NCBI RefSeq assembly: GCF_002929495.1
Contig: NZ_PJJJ01000024.1
Location: 49,518 to 113,517, forward strand
Length of the DNA stretch: 64,000 nucleotides
Source: Cryobacterium sp. Y82
Lineage (GTDB): Bacteria; Actinomycetota; Actinomycetes; Actinomycetales; Microbacteriaceae
Direction of reading: 5' to 3'
The position numbers and the translations under genes were made by a program. The number at the start of each line of letters is the position of its first letter. Position 1 is the stretch's first letter. Positions 34,757 through 43,596 of this stretch are shown here, one piece after another. The notes beneath the pieces were generated by a model. It was given only the letters and a program-made list of their open reading frames with translations. It had not been told where the DNA came from and did no database searches.

Positions 34757-35935
34757 TTAAGCGGTCGGACCGGCTCCCACGATGCTCGCAGTGAGCGGCT
34801 CGGCCGCGGCGCGGCTGGCGAAACAGTAGTAGTAGCGCGGCTCATCGGTCCACTGTTCTGCGCTGATCGGATAGCTCCCCTGCATCTGCAGATTCGGGTA
34901 GGCGCCGGCCGCGTTCAAGTCGAGGATGCCGGGTGCCGTGCACAGCAGGTTGATCTGGGCCGCGAGTGCTGCCTCCCCCGGAAAGGCTGTGGTCGCGTCG
35001 CCGCCAAAATTGCCGCGATACACCAGCTGGGCCGTGTGTGCGGCTGCACAATCGAAGACCGTGAATTCCTCCGCCCATGGGGACGCATACGGTTCGAGGC
35101 ACTCGCCACCAAACAGAGCGTTCCACTCGTGCACTCCGGCAGTCTGCGCCGCCGTGACCTCCGGGGTCGGCGTTGGTGTGGGTGTCGGTGTCGGTGTCGG
35201 CGTCGGTGTCGCGGATTGGGTCGGTGCCGGCGCCGCTGCCGGGCTCGCGACGAGGCGCTGGCCGAGATAGAACAACCCCACGAGCACGATGAGGGCGAGT
35301 AACCCGACGGCGGTCCAGACCAGGGCTGCCTGGGTCGCTCCGGGAGCGCCGCGCCTGGACCAGTGGCGGCTCTGCGCCTCGGCGTACGTTGGCTCGCCGG
35401 CTTCGGCTAAGCGGATGCTCGCGTCAGCATCCTTTGCAGAGACGGGAAGCAACTCGGTTGCTGCCGTGCCCTGGTGTTCGACCGCCTCGGGCACGACAGT
35501 GGGCACCGGTGCCGGTGTGGTTAGTTCGGGCGCCGTCGGGTCGGGTGTGATCGGCTCGCCCCCTGCAGCGGGCTGCGCGGCCAGCTCCAGCTCCGGCTCA
35601 CTCTCGGTCGGTGGGACGACCTCCTGTTCGGCAGCGGTGGCCGGTTCATCGTCATGCGCTGAATCGGAGTGTCCGCTGGGCTCAGCCTCAGCGCTGTCAA
35701 CCTCGCTGGTGTCAGCTTCAACTTCGACCGGTTGCGGCAGCGGAGTGGTCCACCAGGGAGCCGGCCCGGCGGGCGCTGCCGGAACGGGCACCTCAACGGG
35801 CTCTGCAACCTCGCGCTCGGTCACGACCGTTTTGGCGTCATCTGAAGCTTCGACAGGCAAGTCAGCACCAGTGGCGCCCGGGTTGAGCTGCGATGCGAGC
35901 CAGTCGATTCCCCGCTCGTCATCGTCTGGTGCCAC
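34757..35935 (-). CDS. membrane-anchored septum-formation-like protein with Pro-Thr hinge
   Basis: This is a 392-residue protein. The first 200 residues are acidic, low-complexity and cytoplasmic; a single membrane helix follows (ALVWTAVGLLALIVLVGLFY); then an extracellular (TP)n hinge and a C-terminal domain of about 115 residues with four Cys (GECLEPY, VFDCAAAHTAQLVYRG, NLLCTAP, YYYCFASR). The Cys pattern and FDCAAAHTAQ resemble the septum-formation/DUF4190-associated extracellular domain of Actinobacteria. The GTG start overlaps the pyrE stop by one base. Function unknown. Confidence 0.75.
   Translation of the reverse strand: MAPDDDERGIDWLASQLNPGATGADLPVEASDDAKTVVTEREVAEPVEVPVPAAPAGPAPWWTTPLPQPVEVEADTSEVDSAEAEPSGHSDSAHDDEPATAAEQEVVPPTESEPELELAAQPAAGGEPITPDPTAPELTTPAPVPTVVPEAVEHQGTAATELLPVSAKDADASIRLAEAGEPTYAEAQSRHWSRRGAPGATQAALVWTAVGLLALIVLVGLFYLGQRLVASPAAAPAPTQSATPTPTPTPTPTPTPTPEVTAAQTAGVHEWNALFGGECLEPYASPWAEEFTVFDCAAAHTAQLVYRGNFGGDATTAFPGEAALAAQINLLCTAPGILDLNAAGAYPNLQMQGSYPISAEQWTDEPRYYYCFASRAAAEPLTASIVGAGPTA
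35169..35210 (+). repeat. hexanucleotide repeat coding for a Thr-Pro run
   Basis: Seven consecutive GGYGTB hexamers (five GGTGTC or GGCGTC) on this strand encode the (TP)n hinge of the minus-strand membrane protein. Length change in multiples of six would alter hinge length without frameshift. Confidence 0.8.
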
Positions 35936-36483
35936 TAGTTGAGCCCCAGATCCTCAAGGGAGATCGCGGCGAAGTAGGGGTAGCCAGCAGCCTCGATCAC
36001 TTCGCGGGCACCGGTGTTGCGGTCGACCACGACGGCGACGCCAGCGATCTCAGCACCGACCTTGAGCAAGGCTTCGATGGCGGCGAGAGGGGAGCCGCCG
36101 GTGGTCGAGGTGTCTTCGAGCACGATCACGCGCTTGCCGGCGAGGTCGGGGCCTTCAACCTGGCGGCCGCGACCATGGTCCTTGGGTTCCTTGCGCACGA
36201 CGAACGCGTCATAGGTCGCGCCGCGGGCAGCGCCCTGGTGCATGACCGCAGCGGCGATTGGGTCGGCCCCCATGGTCATGCCTCCAACAGCAACCACATT
36301 CGGCACATCCTTGATGAGGTCGAGCATGACCTGCCCGATCAGCGGCGCAACCCGATGGTCGAGGCTCACCCGGCGCAGGTCCACGTAATAGGTGGCCTTT
36401 TTGCCGCTGGTGAGAACGAAGTCTCCGTGAAAAACGGCCTCGGCCGAGATGAAGTCGATGAGTTTTTGCCGTGTATCAGTCAC
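35935..36483 (-). CDS. pyrE: orotate phosphoribosyltransferase
   Basis: This 182-residue enzyme transfers the phosphoribosyl group to orotate in UMP synthesis. The PRPP-binding motif is VIVLEDTSTTGGSPL; YYVDLRRVSLDH and DAFVVRKEPKDHG are typical of PyrE. The start is GTG. It is transcribed with the septum-formation-like gene (one-base overlap). Confidence 0.94.
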   Translation of the reverse strand: MTDTRQKLIDFISAEAVFHGDFVLTSGKKATYYVDLRRVSLDHRVAPLIGQVMLDLIKDVPNVVAVGGMTMGADPIAAAVMHQGAARGATYDAFVVRKEPKDHGRGRQVEGPDLAGKRVIVLEDTSTTGGSPLAAIEALLKVGAEIAGVAVVVDRNTGAREVIEAAGYPYFAAISLEDLGLN

Positions 36484-36623
36484 AATCGCCAGTTTAGGGC
36501 ATGCCCAGCAGGCCGAACGTGGCCGCCAACGGGCGCGAGTGGAGGGGGCTTTTTCACACAGGCCAGAGGCGAGCCGTCGCGTGGGCTACGACTCGTCCAC
36601 GCTCGGATAGCCGAACTCTTGTG

Positions 36624-36743
36624 TTAGAAGATGCGAACCAGGTTGCGACGCTCGATCTGGCGGTAGCCATCGCGATGCACCTCGACGACGAGGGCAACGA
36701 TTGAAACAACAGCAACGAGCAAGATGGCGATGAGGATGAACAC
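36624..36743 (-). CDS. 39-residue membrane microprotein
   Basis: This small gene encodes one membrane helix (FILIAILLVAVVSIVALVV) and a basic C-terminus (HRDGYRQIERRNLVRIF). The GTG start at 36741-36743 is preceded by GAAAGG at a good distance. The RDGYxxI tail after a single helix is a pattern I recall from other Microbacteriaceae. It is divergent from the LysR gene, with a pair of nested inverted repeats between them, and could be its target. Function unknown. Confidence 0.65.
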   Translation of the reverse strand: MFILIAILLVAVVSIVALVVEVHRDGYRQIERRNLVRIF

Positions 36744-36826
36744 GGAGTGCCTTTCGAAGGAGGTGAACTGGCCCGGCACGGAGGCGACACTGCTCGTGTA
36801 TGACTTTCCTATTTGACCACCCTGAA

Positions 36827-36862
36827 CCATGCAGCACAATCGCTTTATTTTGCATGGATTGT
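36827..36862. promoter_or_regulatory. nested inverted repeats between microprotein and LysR gene
   Basis: Two overlapping dyads are present: CCATGCA (36827-36833) with TGCATGG (36851-36857), and ACAATC (36836-36841) with GATTGT (36857-36862). They end 13 bp before the LysR ATG. Long-spaced dyads of this kind are typical of LysR-type operators. Confidence 0.5.
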
Positions 36863-36875
36863 TTAGAGTGGCTAC

Positions 36876-37790
36876 ATGGACGTGCAACGACTTGAACTAC
36901 TCCGCGAGCTTGCCGACCGCGGCAGCGTCACCGCGGTCGCTTTGGCCACTCATCGCACCCCCTCCGCCGTCTCGCAGCAGCTCAAGGTGCTCGAACGCGA
37001 GGCCGGTCTGCCGCTCACCCAGAGGCACGGACGCGGCCTCGAACTCACAGACGCTGGCCGCGCCCTCGCCCGCAGCGCAACGGATGTCGCAGTGTCGCTG
37101 GCGAAAGCAACCGCACTCTGGGACGAATTTCGCAACAACGCCACTGGTGAGGTGAGTCTGGTCACCTTTCCAACGGCCGGTCAAATGCTGTTGCCCGGCG
37201 TCATAAAAAACCTGGGGCCCGGGCTCGTGCTGAACTGCGCCGACGAAGACCCCGAACTGAGCGACTTTCCCGCCTTCACCGCCGAGTATGACATTGTGTT
37301 GGCCCATGCAATGAGCGGGCAGCTGTCTTGGGCCGGCCGGGGCCTCACCGTCGTTCCGCTGATGACCGAGCCGCTCGATGTGGGGCTGCCGGTGGGGCAT
37401 CCGCTTGCCGATCGCGCCTGGCTGCGCCCGAGTGACCTCATCGGAGAGACCTGGATCGGGGTGACCGACGGTTACCCCTTCGAGCGCATTCTGCACGCGA
37501 TCGAGCAGGAAGCCGGCGCTCACTTGTCGATGGCGCAGCGCTTTGCCGACCTCGCCTTGATTGAATCGTTTGTGATTGCCGGGCTTGGCATCGCCCTCGT
37601 GCCGCGCTATACCTCCGGCGGGGGCCAGCCCGGCCGCCTCGTACTGAAGCCCCTGCGGGGCATCGAATCCGAGCGCCAGATCGTGGCGCTCATGCGCCCC
37701 GACCGAGCTGAGCGCTTGGCCGTGCGCACCGTCATAGAGGCGCTGCGAGCCCAAGCCTCGCAGGTGCAACTCTCTCACAGCGCGAAGTAG
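36876..37790 (+). CDS. LysR-family transcriptional regulator
   Basis: This is a 304-residue regulator. The N-terminal helix-turn-helix is LLRELADRGSVTAVALATHR with TPSAVSQQLKVLEREAG; the effector domain (residues about 90-290) has the usual two-lobed pattern ending in GLGIALVPRY. It starts at the ATG at 36876. It is divergent from the 39-residue membrane protein, and convergent with the malonate-semialdehyde dehydrogenase gene. Its effector and targets are not evident. Confidence 0.9.
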   Translation: MDVQRLELLRELADRGSVTAVALATHRTPSAVSQQLKVLEREAGLPLTQRHGRGLELTDAGRALARSATDVAVSLAKATALWDEFRNNATGEVSLVTFPTAGQMLLPGVIKNLGPGLVLNCADEDPELSDFPAFTAEYDIVLAHAMSGQLSWAGRGLTVVPLMTEPLDVGLPVGHPLADRAWLRPSDLIGETWIGVTDGYPFERILHAIEQEAGAHLSMAQRFADLALIESFVIAGLGIALVPRYTSGGGQPGRLVLKPLRGIESERQIVALMRPDRAERLAVRTVIEALRAQASQVQLSHSAK

Positions 37791-37794
37791 GTCG

Positions 37795-37853
37795 GCGAGA
37801 GCGCAGAAAGTGCCCGATTAGACGGATCAAACGAGCACTTTTTGCGCTCTCGC
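37795..37853. terminator. 59-bp palindrome between convergent genes
   Basis: Nineteen-base arms GCGAGAGCGCAGAAAGTGC and GCACTTTTTGCGCTCTCGC differ at one position and surround a 21-base loop. It lies between the LysR stop and the dehydrogenase stop, so both transcripts would run into it. The T-rich arm could also serve as a U-tract on one strand. A dispersed palindromic repeat is an equal possibility. Confidence 0.6.
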
Positions 37854-37870
37854 GGGAGAGAGATGCGGGA

Positions 37871-39370
37871 CTACTGGTTCTGGGGGAAGCCCAGGTTGAT
37901 CCCGCCGTGGCTGGGGTCGAGCCAACGGCTCGTTACGGCCTTCTCTCGCGTGAAGAAGTTGACCCCGGCGGGGCCATAGGCCTTGGCGTCACCAAACAGC
38001 GAATTCTTCCAGCCGCCGAAGGAGTGATACGCGACCGGCACCGGAATGGGCACGTTGATGCCAACCATGCCCACCTGCACCTCGTTCTGGAACCGGCGGG
38101 CGGCCCCACCATCGTTGGTGAAAATGGCGGTGCCGTTGCCGTACTGGCTGGCGTTGATGAGATCGAGTCCCTCCTGGTAGCTGGCCACCCGCACGATCGA
38201 CAGCACCGGTCCAAAGATCTCGTCGAGGTACACGGCCGAGTCAACGCTGACCTTGTCGAACAGGGTCGGGCCGAGCCAGAAACCGTTGGGGTCGCCGTCG
38301 ACCTTGACACCGCGACCGTCGATGACGATGTCGGCGCCGTCAGCCTTGGCGATGTCAATGTAACCGGCCACCTTGTCGCGGTGCACCTTCGTGATCAGCG
38401 GGCCCATGTCGCAGCCGCGCGTGCCGTCTCCGACGGTGAGGCTCTTGACGCGTTCGGCGATCTTCGCGATGAGTTCGTCGGCGACCGGCTCGACGGCCAC
38501 GATGACGCTGATGGCCATGCAGCGCTCTCCCGCGGATCCGAAACCGGCATTCACTGCGGCATCCGCTGTCAACTCAAGATCGGCATCTGGCAGCACGAGC
38601 ATGTGGTTTTTCGCGCCACCGAGGGACTGCACGCGCTTGCCGTTCTTGGCGGCAGTCTCGTAGATGTAGCGGGCGATGGGCGTCGAGCCCACGAAGGAGA
38701 TCGCCTGCACGTCGGGGTTTACGAGCAATGCGTCGACGGCTTCCTTGTCGCCGTGCACGACGTTGAACACACCGGCGGGCAGCCCAGCTTCGGTGAAAAG
38801 CTCGGCGAGCCAGTTCGACGCGGATGGGTCTTTCTCGCTCGGCTTGAGCACGACGGTGTTGCCGGCCGCAATGGCGATCGGAAAGTACCAGAGCGGCACC
38901 ATCGCCGGAAAGTTGAACGGGCTGATGATGCCAACGACGCCGAGCGACTGGCGGACCGAGTATACGTCGACGCCGGTTGAGACGTTTTCGGAGTACTCGC
39001 CCTTGGACAGATGCGGCATGCCGAGCGCGAATTCGACGACCTCGAGCCCGCGAATGATCTCGCCGAGTGCGTCGGAGGTGACCTTGCCATGTTCGGCGGT
39101 CAGGATTTCGGCCAGGTCGCCCTTGCGGGCGTTGAGCAGCTCGCGAAAGTTGTACATGATGGTCTGGCGGCGGGCCTGGCTCATATCGCGCCAGGCCGGG
39201 TAGGCCGCCCGGGCGACCGCGACGGCGTCGTCGAGGTCGCGAGCGCTCGCGAGCAACACGTTTTTGGCGACTGTGCCGGTGGCCGGATTGAAAACCGGCG
39301 CGGTGCGGGTCGAGGTACCTGCTGCTGCTGCGCCGTTGATGTAGTGCGAAATGGTGGGAAGGTCGGTCAT
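37871..39370 (-). CDS. mmsA: CoA-acylating (methyl)malonate-semialdehyde dehydrogenase
   Basis: This is a 499-residue ALDH that oxidises malonate or methylmalonate semialdehyde with CoA and releases CO2, giving acetyl- or propionyl-CoA. The family signature is GSAGERCMAISV with catalytic Cys; ISPFNFPAMVPLWYFPIAI and LGGAKNHMLVLPD are typical of MmsA/IolA. It is the last gene of the pyrimidine-catabolism locus. With the aminotransferase upstream, malonate semialdehyde from beta-alanine is the expected substrate here. Confidence 0.93.
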   Translation of the reverse strand: MTDLPTISHYINGAAAAGTSTRTAPVFNPATGTVAKNVLLASARDLDDAVAVARAAYPAWRDMSQARRQTIMYNFRELLNARKGDLAEILTAEHGKVTSDALGEIIRGLEVVEFALGMPHLSKGEYSENVSTGVDVYSVRQSLGVVGIISPFNFPAMVPLWYFPIAIAAGNTVVLKPSEKDPSASNWLAELFTEAGLPAGVFNVVHGDKEAVDALLVNPDVQAISFVGSTPIARYIYETAAKNGKRVQSLGGAKNHMLVLPDADLELTADAAVNAGFGSAGERCMAISVIVAVEPVADELIAKIAERVKSLTVGDGTRGCDMGPLITKVHRDKVAGYIDIAKADGADIVIDGRGVKVDGDPNGFWLGPTLFDKVSVDSAVYLDEIFGPVLSIVRVASYQEGLDLINASQYGNGTAIFTNDGGAARRFQNEVQVGMVGINVPIPVPVAYHSFGGWKNSLFGDAKAYGPAGVNFFTREKAVTSRWLDPSHGGINLGFPQNQ

Positions 39371-39393
39371 GGTTGAGCCTTTCAGTGGATCGG

Positions 39394-40716
39394 TTAGGAC
39401 AGAAGGGCGAGGCTGAGAACCTCGTCGTAGATGGCGAGCGCCTCGGCCACCTCGGCATCGGTGACGACGCAGGGCGGCACAACGTGGATGCGGTTCTCCA
39501 TGAGGAACGGCAGCAGGCCGCGGCCGAGCAGTTCGGCCTTCACCCGGGCCATGACGGCGGCGCTCACCGGCTCGCGGGTCGCCGGGTCAGCCACGAGCTC
39601 GAGAACCCAGAAGACGCCGACACCGCGCACTTCGCCGATGATCGGATGCTTGGCCTGCAGCGCTTTCAGGCCCGGCTCGAGCACGTCACGCCCGATGCGG
39701 GCGGCGTTCTCGACGATGCCTTCGGCCTCCATCGCGTCGAGCGCGCCGACGATCGACGCCATGGCGAGCGGATGCCCACTGTAGGTGAGTCCGCCGGGAA
39801 AGACGGTCTCGTCGAAGGTAGCCGCGATGGCATCGGAGATGATCACACCGCCGGCGGGCACGTAACCGGAGTTGACGCCCTTCGCAAAAGTGATCAGGTC
39901 GGGCATGACGTCATACGCTTGAAACGCGAACCAGTGGCCGGTGCGGCCGAAGCCGCACATGACCTCGTCGAGGATGAGCATGATGCCGTACTTGTCGCAG
40001 AGCGCGCGCACACCGGGCAGGTAGCCGGCCGGTGGCATCATGATGCCGGCGGTGCCGGGAATGGACTCGAGCAAAATGGCGGCGATCGAGGCTGCGCCCT
40101 CGCTCTGGATGACGCGTTCGAGGTGGTGCAGGGCACGCGCGCATTCCTCGGCCTCGCTGGTCGCCCAGAATTCGCTGCGGTAGAGGAACGGGCCGAAGAA
40201 GTGCACGTGGCCGCGCGAATACTCGTTGGGAATGCGGCGCCAGTCGCCGGTCGCGACGATGGCCGCTCCGGTGTTGCCGTGGTACGACTTGTAGAGCGAG
40301 AGCACCTTGTCGCGGCCGGTGTTGAGGCGGGCCATGCGTATGGCGTTCTCATTGGCATCCGCTCCCCCGTTGGTGAAGAAGACCTTGTTGAACCCGGCCG
40401 GGGCACGGTCGGTGATGCGCCTGGCCGCTTCGCCGCGGGTGAGATTGGCGGTGGACGGAGCGATGGTCGTCAGCAGGGCGGCCTGTTCGGTGATGGCTTT
40501 CACGACGGCCGGATGCTGGTGGCCGATATTCACGTTCACCAGCTGACTCGAGAAGTCAAGGTACGTTCGTCCGTCGTGGTCCCAGACGCGGCAGCCGAGC
40601 CCGCCGGCGATGACGAGCGGCTTCAGTGCCGCCTGCGCCGACCAGGAATGGAAGACGTGCGCGCGGTCGAGTTCGCTGGTGTGCGCATTGAGGGTTTGTG
40701 TGCTGGTGTCAGTCAC
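39394..40716 (-). CDS. class III aminotransferase, probable beta-alanine:pyruvate type
   Basis: This is a 440-residue PLP enzyme. The ATG-like GTG at 40714-40716 gives MTDTSTQTLNAHTSEL; an upstream extension is not conserved. The PLP Lys lies in ITFAKGVNSGYVPAG, with LILDEVMCGFGRTG and KVFFTNGGADANENA before it. Omega-amino acid aminotransferases of this group pass the amino group of beta-alanine to pyruvate, making malonate semialdehyde for the next gene 24 bp downstream. Taurine or other omega-amines are alternatives; context favours beta-alanine. Confidence 0.85.
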   Translation of the reverse strand: MTDTSTQTLNAHTSELDRAHVFHSWSAQAALKPLVIAGGLGCRVWDHDGRTYLDFSSQLVNVNIGHQHPAVVKAITEQAALLTTIAPSTANLTRGEAARRITDRAPAGFNKVFFTNGGADANENAIRMARLNTGRDKVLSLYKSYHGNTGAAIVATGDWRRIPNEYSRGHVHFFGPFLYRSEFWATSEAEECARALHHLERVIQSEGAASIAAILLESIPGTAGIMMPPAGYLPGVRALCDKYGIMLILDEVMCGFGRTGHWFAFQAYDVMPDLITFAKGVNSGYVPAGGVIISDAIAATFDETVFPGGLTYSGHPLAMASIVGALDAMEAEGIVENAARIGRDVLEPGLKALQAKHPIIGEVRGVGVFWVLELVADPATREPVSAAVMARVKAELLGRGLLPFLMENRIHVVPPCVVTDAEVAEALAIYDEVLSLALLS

Positions 40717-40804
40717 GTATATCGCTGGCTTTCTTTGTAGTGGATGGTTGTCGTCATGAGAAAGGTGTGGGGCCGGGCGGCCTGCGCCGCCCGGCCGGGT
40801 GCAG

Positions 40805-41953
40805 TTAGTTGCCGCCCTCGTTGAGGGTGACCTCGGTGGGCTTCCAATCGGTGCCCAAAACGTCGACACCCTCAGCTTTCAGCTCGTCGAGGGCCTTCGT
40901 GACGTACTCGTTCGTGTAGGCCGTTACTGGCGGCTCGGTCGTGATGATGGTCGCGCCGGTCTCGTTCTTGGTGTTCATGGCGATGTCCACCGTGTTGGAC
41001 CAGGCCGATTCATCGATCATGCCGACGCCGTTGCTGGACGGGAAGATCAGCTTGCTGACCTCGTTGGTCATCCACAGCTGGTGGCTCTCACCCAGAGTCG
41101 AACCGGCTGCCGTGACAATGCCGGCGGCCTCGGCGGGGTTGTTGGCCGCATAGATCCAGCCCTTGATCGACGCCTTGATGAACTTCACCGTGTTGTCGGC
41201 GTAGTCTGCGTCGCTTTGAAGCTTGTCGGCGTTGGCCCAGATGGAGTCCTGGAGCATGGCGGTGCCCTCTTCGTTCCAGTCGATGACGTTGAGCTCATCG
41301 GGCTGGAAGAGTTCGCCGGTGTCGGGGTTGACCGTTTCCAGAACCTGGGCGTATTCGTTGTAGGTCATGGCCTGGGCCGCGTCAATGTCGCCAGCCAGAA
41401 AGCCGGTCATGTCGAATGCCTGCTGGATCAGGTTGATGTCGCCAAGCTCGACGCCACTCTTCTGCATGCCGGCGAAGAGTTCCCACTCGTTGCCGTAGCC
41501 CCAGCTGCCCACGTTCTTGCCCACCAGGTCGGACGCCGTTCTGATGTTCTTGTCTTTAAGTGAGATCTGGGTGGTGGCGCTGCGCTCGAAGATTTGAGCA
41601 ACGTTGGTGATGTTGGCTCCCTGTTCGATCGAGCCGAGTACCTTGGGCACCCACGAGATGGCATAGTCGGCGTCGCCGGCGGCAAGCACATCCTGCGGAA
41701 CGATGTCAGCGCCACCCTCGTCGATGGTGACGTCAAGGCCCTCATCTTCGTAATAGCCCTGGTCTACGGCAGCGTAGTAGCCCGCGAACTGGGCCTGGGC
41801 GAACCATTGCAGCTGCAGGGTCATGGGCGTGAGTGCGCCGCTCGCGTCGCTCGAGGTCGGCGCATTGCCGTCGCTGCTGCATCCGCTGAGAACCAGAGCG
41901 CCAACTGCCGCGAGAGAACCGAGTGTGCCGAACCATTTGATGCGCTGTTTCAT
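40805..41953 (-). CDS. ABC transporter substrate-binding lipoprotein, NMT1/ThiY-like
   Basis: This is a 382-residue lipoprotein with signal peptide ending in VLSGCSSD (lipobox Cys near residue 25). The binding domain starts MTLQLQWFAQAQFAGYYAA, the hallmark of NMT1/SsuA/ThiY-type proteins that bind pyrimidine precursors, riboflavin or sulfonates. It is the most downstream transporter gene after two permeases and an ATPase. By location it most likely delivers a pyrimidine, dihydropyrimidine or hydantoin. Confidence 0.87.
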   Translation of the reverse strand: MKQRIKWFGTLGSLAAVGALVLSGCSSDGNAPTSSDASGALTPMTLQLQWFAQAQFAGYYAAVDQGYYEDEGLDVTIDEGGADIVPQDVLAAGDADYAISWVPKVLGSIEQGANITNVAQIFERSATTQISLKDKNIRTASDLVGKNVGSWGYGNEWELFAGMQKSGVELGDINLIQQAFDMTGFLAGDIDAAQAMTYNEYAQVLETVNPDTGELFQPDELNVIDWNEEGTAMLQDSIWANADKLQSDADYADNTVKFIKASIKGWIYAANNPAEAAGIVTAAGSTLGESHQLWMTNEVSKLIFPSSNGVGMIDESAWSNTVDIAMNTKNETGATIITTEPPVTAYTNEYVTKALDELKAEGVDVLGTDWKPTEVTLNEGGN

Positions 41954-42001
41954 GACTACCTCCTTGGTTGCTGGTGCTGTGAGTGTTTCCAGGTGGACCG
42001 G

Positions 42002-42772
42002 TTAGCCGCCGGATCGGCGGGTCACGAGCTTCTCCACAGCGAGAGCTGCGCAATAGAAGAGGAGACCAAGAATGATCGAGCCAAGCACGTAGGCCCAGGC
42101 CAGGCCATAGTTGCTGCTCGACGCGGCTGACGTGATCGACTTGCCGAGGCCGCCGACCGGTCCGCCGAAATATTCGGCGATCAGGGCGCTGATCACGGCG
42201 AGCGAGGACGCTACGCGCAGGCCGGTGAAGACATAGGGCAAGGCAGTGGGCAGGGTGACCGCCCGGGTGGCCTGCCAACTGGTGACGGCGTAGGCACGCA
42301 TGAGGTCGCGGTGCACCGGACGCACCTGGCGCAGGCCCTTGAGGGTGTTGAAGTAGACCGGCACGAACACGGCGAGCGCCGCGACGAGCTGCCGGGCGGT
42401 CTCCGCGCCGGCGCCAAACATTGTGTAGAGCACCGGAGCGAGCGCCACGATCGGCACCACCGAGAGGGCGGCGACGACCGGCGCGACCATCTCGTCGAGC
42501 AGCCGCGCGAGGGCTGCCAGGATTGCGAGTGTGATACCGAACAGGGCGCCGATGATCAGGCCGATCAGGGAGTTGCGGCCGGTGACCGCCATTCCGCTGG
42601 CAACGTTGTTTAGATTGCCGGCGAATTCAGCGCCGATCGCAAAGGGTGCCGGCAGGATGAAGGCCTTGATGCCCAGCCCGGTGATTAGGGCCTGCCAGAG
42701 CGCAATGACGGCCACGCCGAACACGATCGGGGCCAGTACGGTCTGAACGAGCCGCGGCTGACTGGTTCTCAT
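42002..42772 (-). CDS. ABC transporter permease (SsuC/ThiX-like)
   Basis: This is a 256-residue permease with six membrane helices and the inner-membrane coupling motif LMRAYAVTSWQATRAVTLPTALPY (EAA-like). It overlaps the ATPase gene (ATGA at 42769-42772). It is the second of two non-identical permeases serving one ATPase and one binding protein, consistent with a heterodimeric importer. Confidence 0.88.
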   Translation of the reverse strand: MRTSQPRLVQTVLAPIVFGVAVIALWQALITGLGIKAFILPAPFAIGAEFAGNLNNVASGMAVTGRNSLIGLIIGALFGITLAILAALARLLDEMVAPVVAALSVVPIVALAPVLYTMFGAGAETARQLVAALAVFVPVYFNTLKGLRQVRPVHRDLMRAYAVTSWQATRAVTLPTALPYVFTGLRVASSLAVISALIAEYFGGPVGGLGKSITSAASSSNYGLAWAYVLGSIILGLLFYCAALAVEKLVTRRSGG

Positions 42773-43596
42773 CGGGTCTCGACCCCCTGCGCTCCCGTTG
42801 GGGCAGCGGCATCGCCGTGCAGCAGGTCGCGCACCTCGCTGAGGGAGTGAAAGAAGCCCTCGTTTTCGCGCAGGTCCTCGCTGCGGCCGCTCATATCGCC
42901 AAGTCCCACGCTCACAATGGAGCGGATGCGCCCGGGCCGCGGCGACATGACCACCACGCGGTTGGAGAGAAACACCGCCTCGGGAATGGAGTGGGTGACG
43001 AACACAACGGCCGCCCGGGTCTCGACGCAGATGCGCACGAGTTCGTTCTGCATGCGCTCCCGGGTCATCTCGTCGAGAGCGCCGAACGGTTCGTCCATGA
43101 GCAGCAGGCTCGGGCTTTCGGCGAGCGAACGGGCGATCGCTACGCGCTGCTGCATGCCACCGGAGAGCTGGTCGGGGTAGTGGCTCGCAAAGTCGGCGAG
43201 CCCGACGAGCGTGATCAGTTCGGCCGCGCGACGGCGCCGGGTCGCCTTGCCCACTCCGTGCAGTTCGAGCGGCAGCTCAATGTTGCCGGCGACGGTGCGC
43301 CAGGGCAGCAGACCAGCCTGCTGAAAGGCGATGCCGTAGTCCTGATCGATGCGGGCCTGCCGGGCCGGCTTGCCGAACACCTCGATGCTGCCGCTGGTGG
43401 GAACGTCGAGGTCGGCGACGAGTCTGAGAAGCGTGCTCTTGCCGCATCCGCTCGGTCCGATCAGACTGACGAATTCACCGGGCGCAACCGTGAGGCTCAC
43501 ATCGTCGAGGGCAGTGACCCCCGGGCCTTTGCGGGCGGCAAAGATGCGGCTGACACTGTGCACATCCACGGCAGGCACATCCGTTGTGTTGGTCAT
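42769..43596 (-). CDS. ABC transporter ATP-binding protein (SsuB/TauB-like)
   Basis: This is a 275-residue ATPase. Walker A is GPSGCGKSTLLRL, signature LSGGMQQRVAIARSL, Walker B LLLMDEPFGALDEMTRERMQ, switch His in VFVTHSIPEAVFLS. The SsuB/TauB/ThiZ group pairs with NMT1-type binding proteins, in agreement with its neighbours. It overlaps both flanking permease genes by 4 bp. Confidence 0.94.
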   Translation of the reverse strand: MTNTTDVPAVDVHSVSRIFAARKGPGVTALDDVSLTVAPGEFVSLIGPSGCGKSTLLRLVADLDVPTSGSIEVFGKPARQARIDQDYGIAFQQAGLLPWRTVAGNIELPLELHGVGKATRRRRAAELITLVGLADFASHYPDQLSGGMQQRVAIARSLAESPSLLLMDEPFGALDEMTRERMQNELVRICVETRAAVVFVTHSIPEAVFLSNRVVVMSPRPGRIRSIVSVGLGDMSGRSEDLRENEGFFHSLSEVRDLLHGDAAAPTGAQGVETR

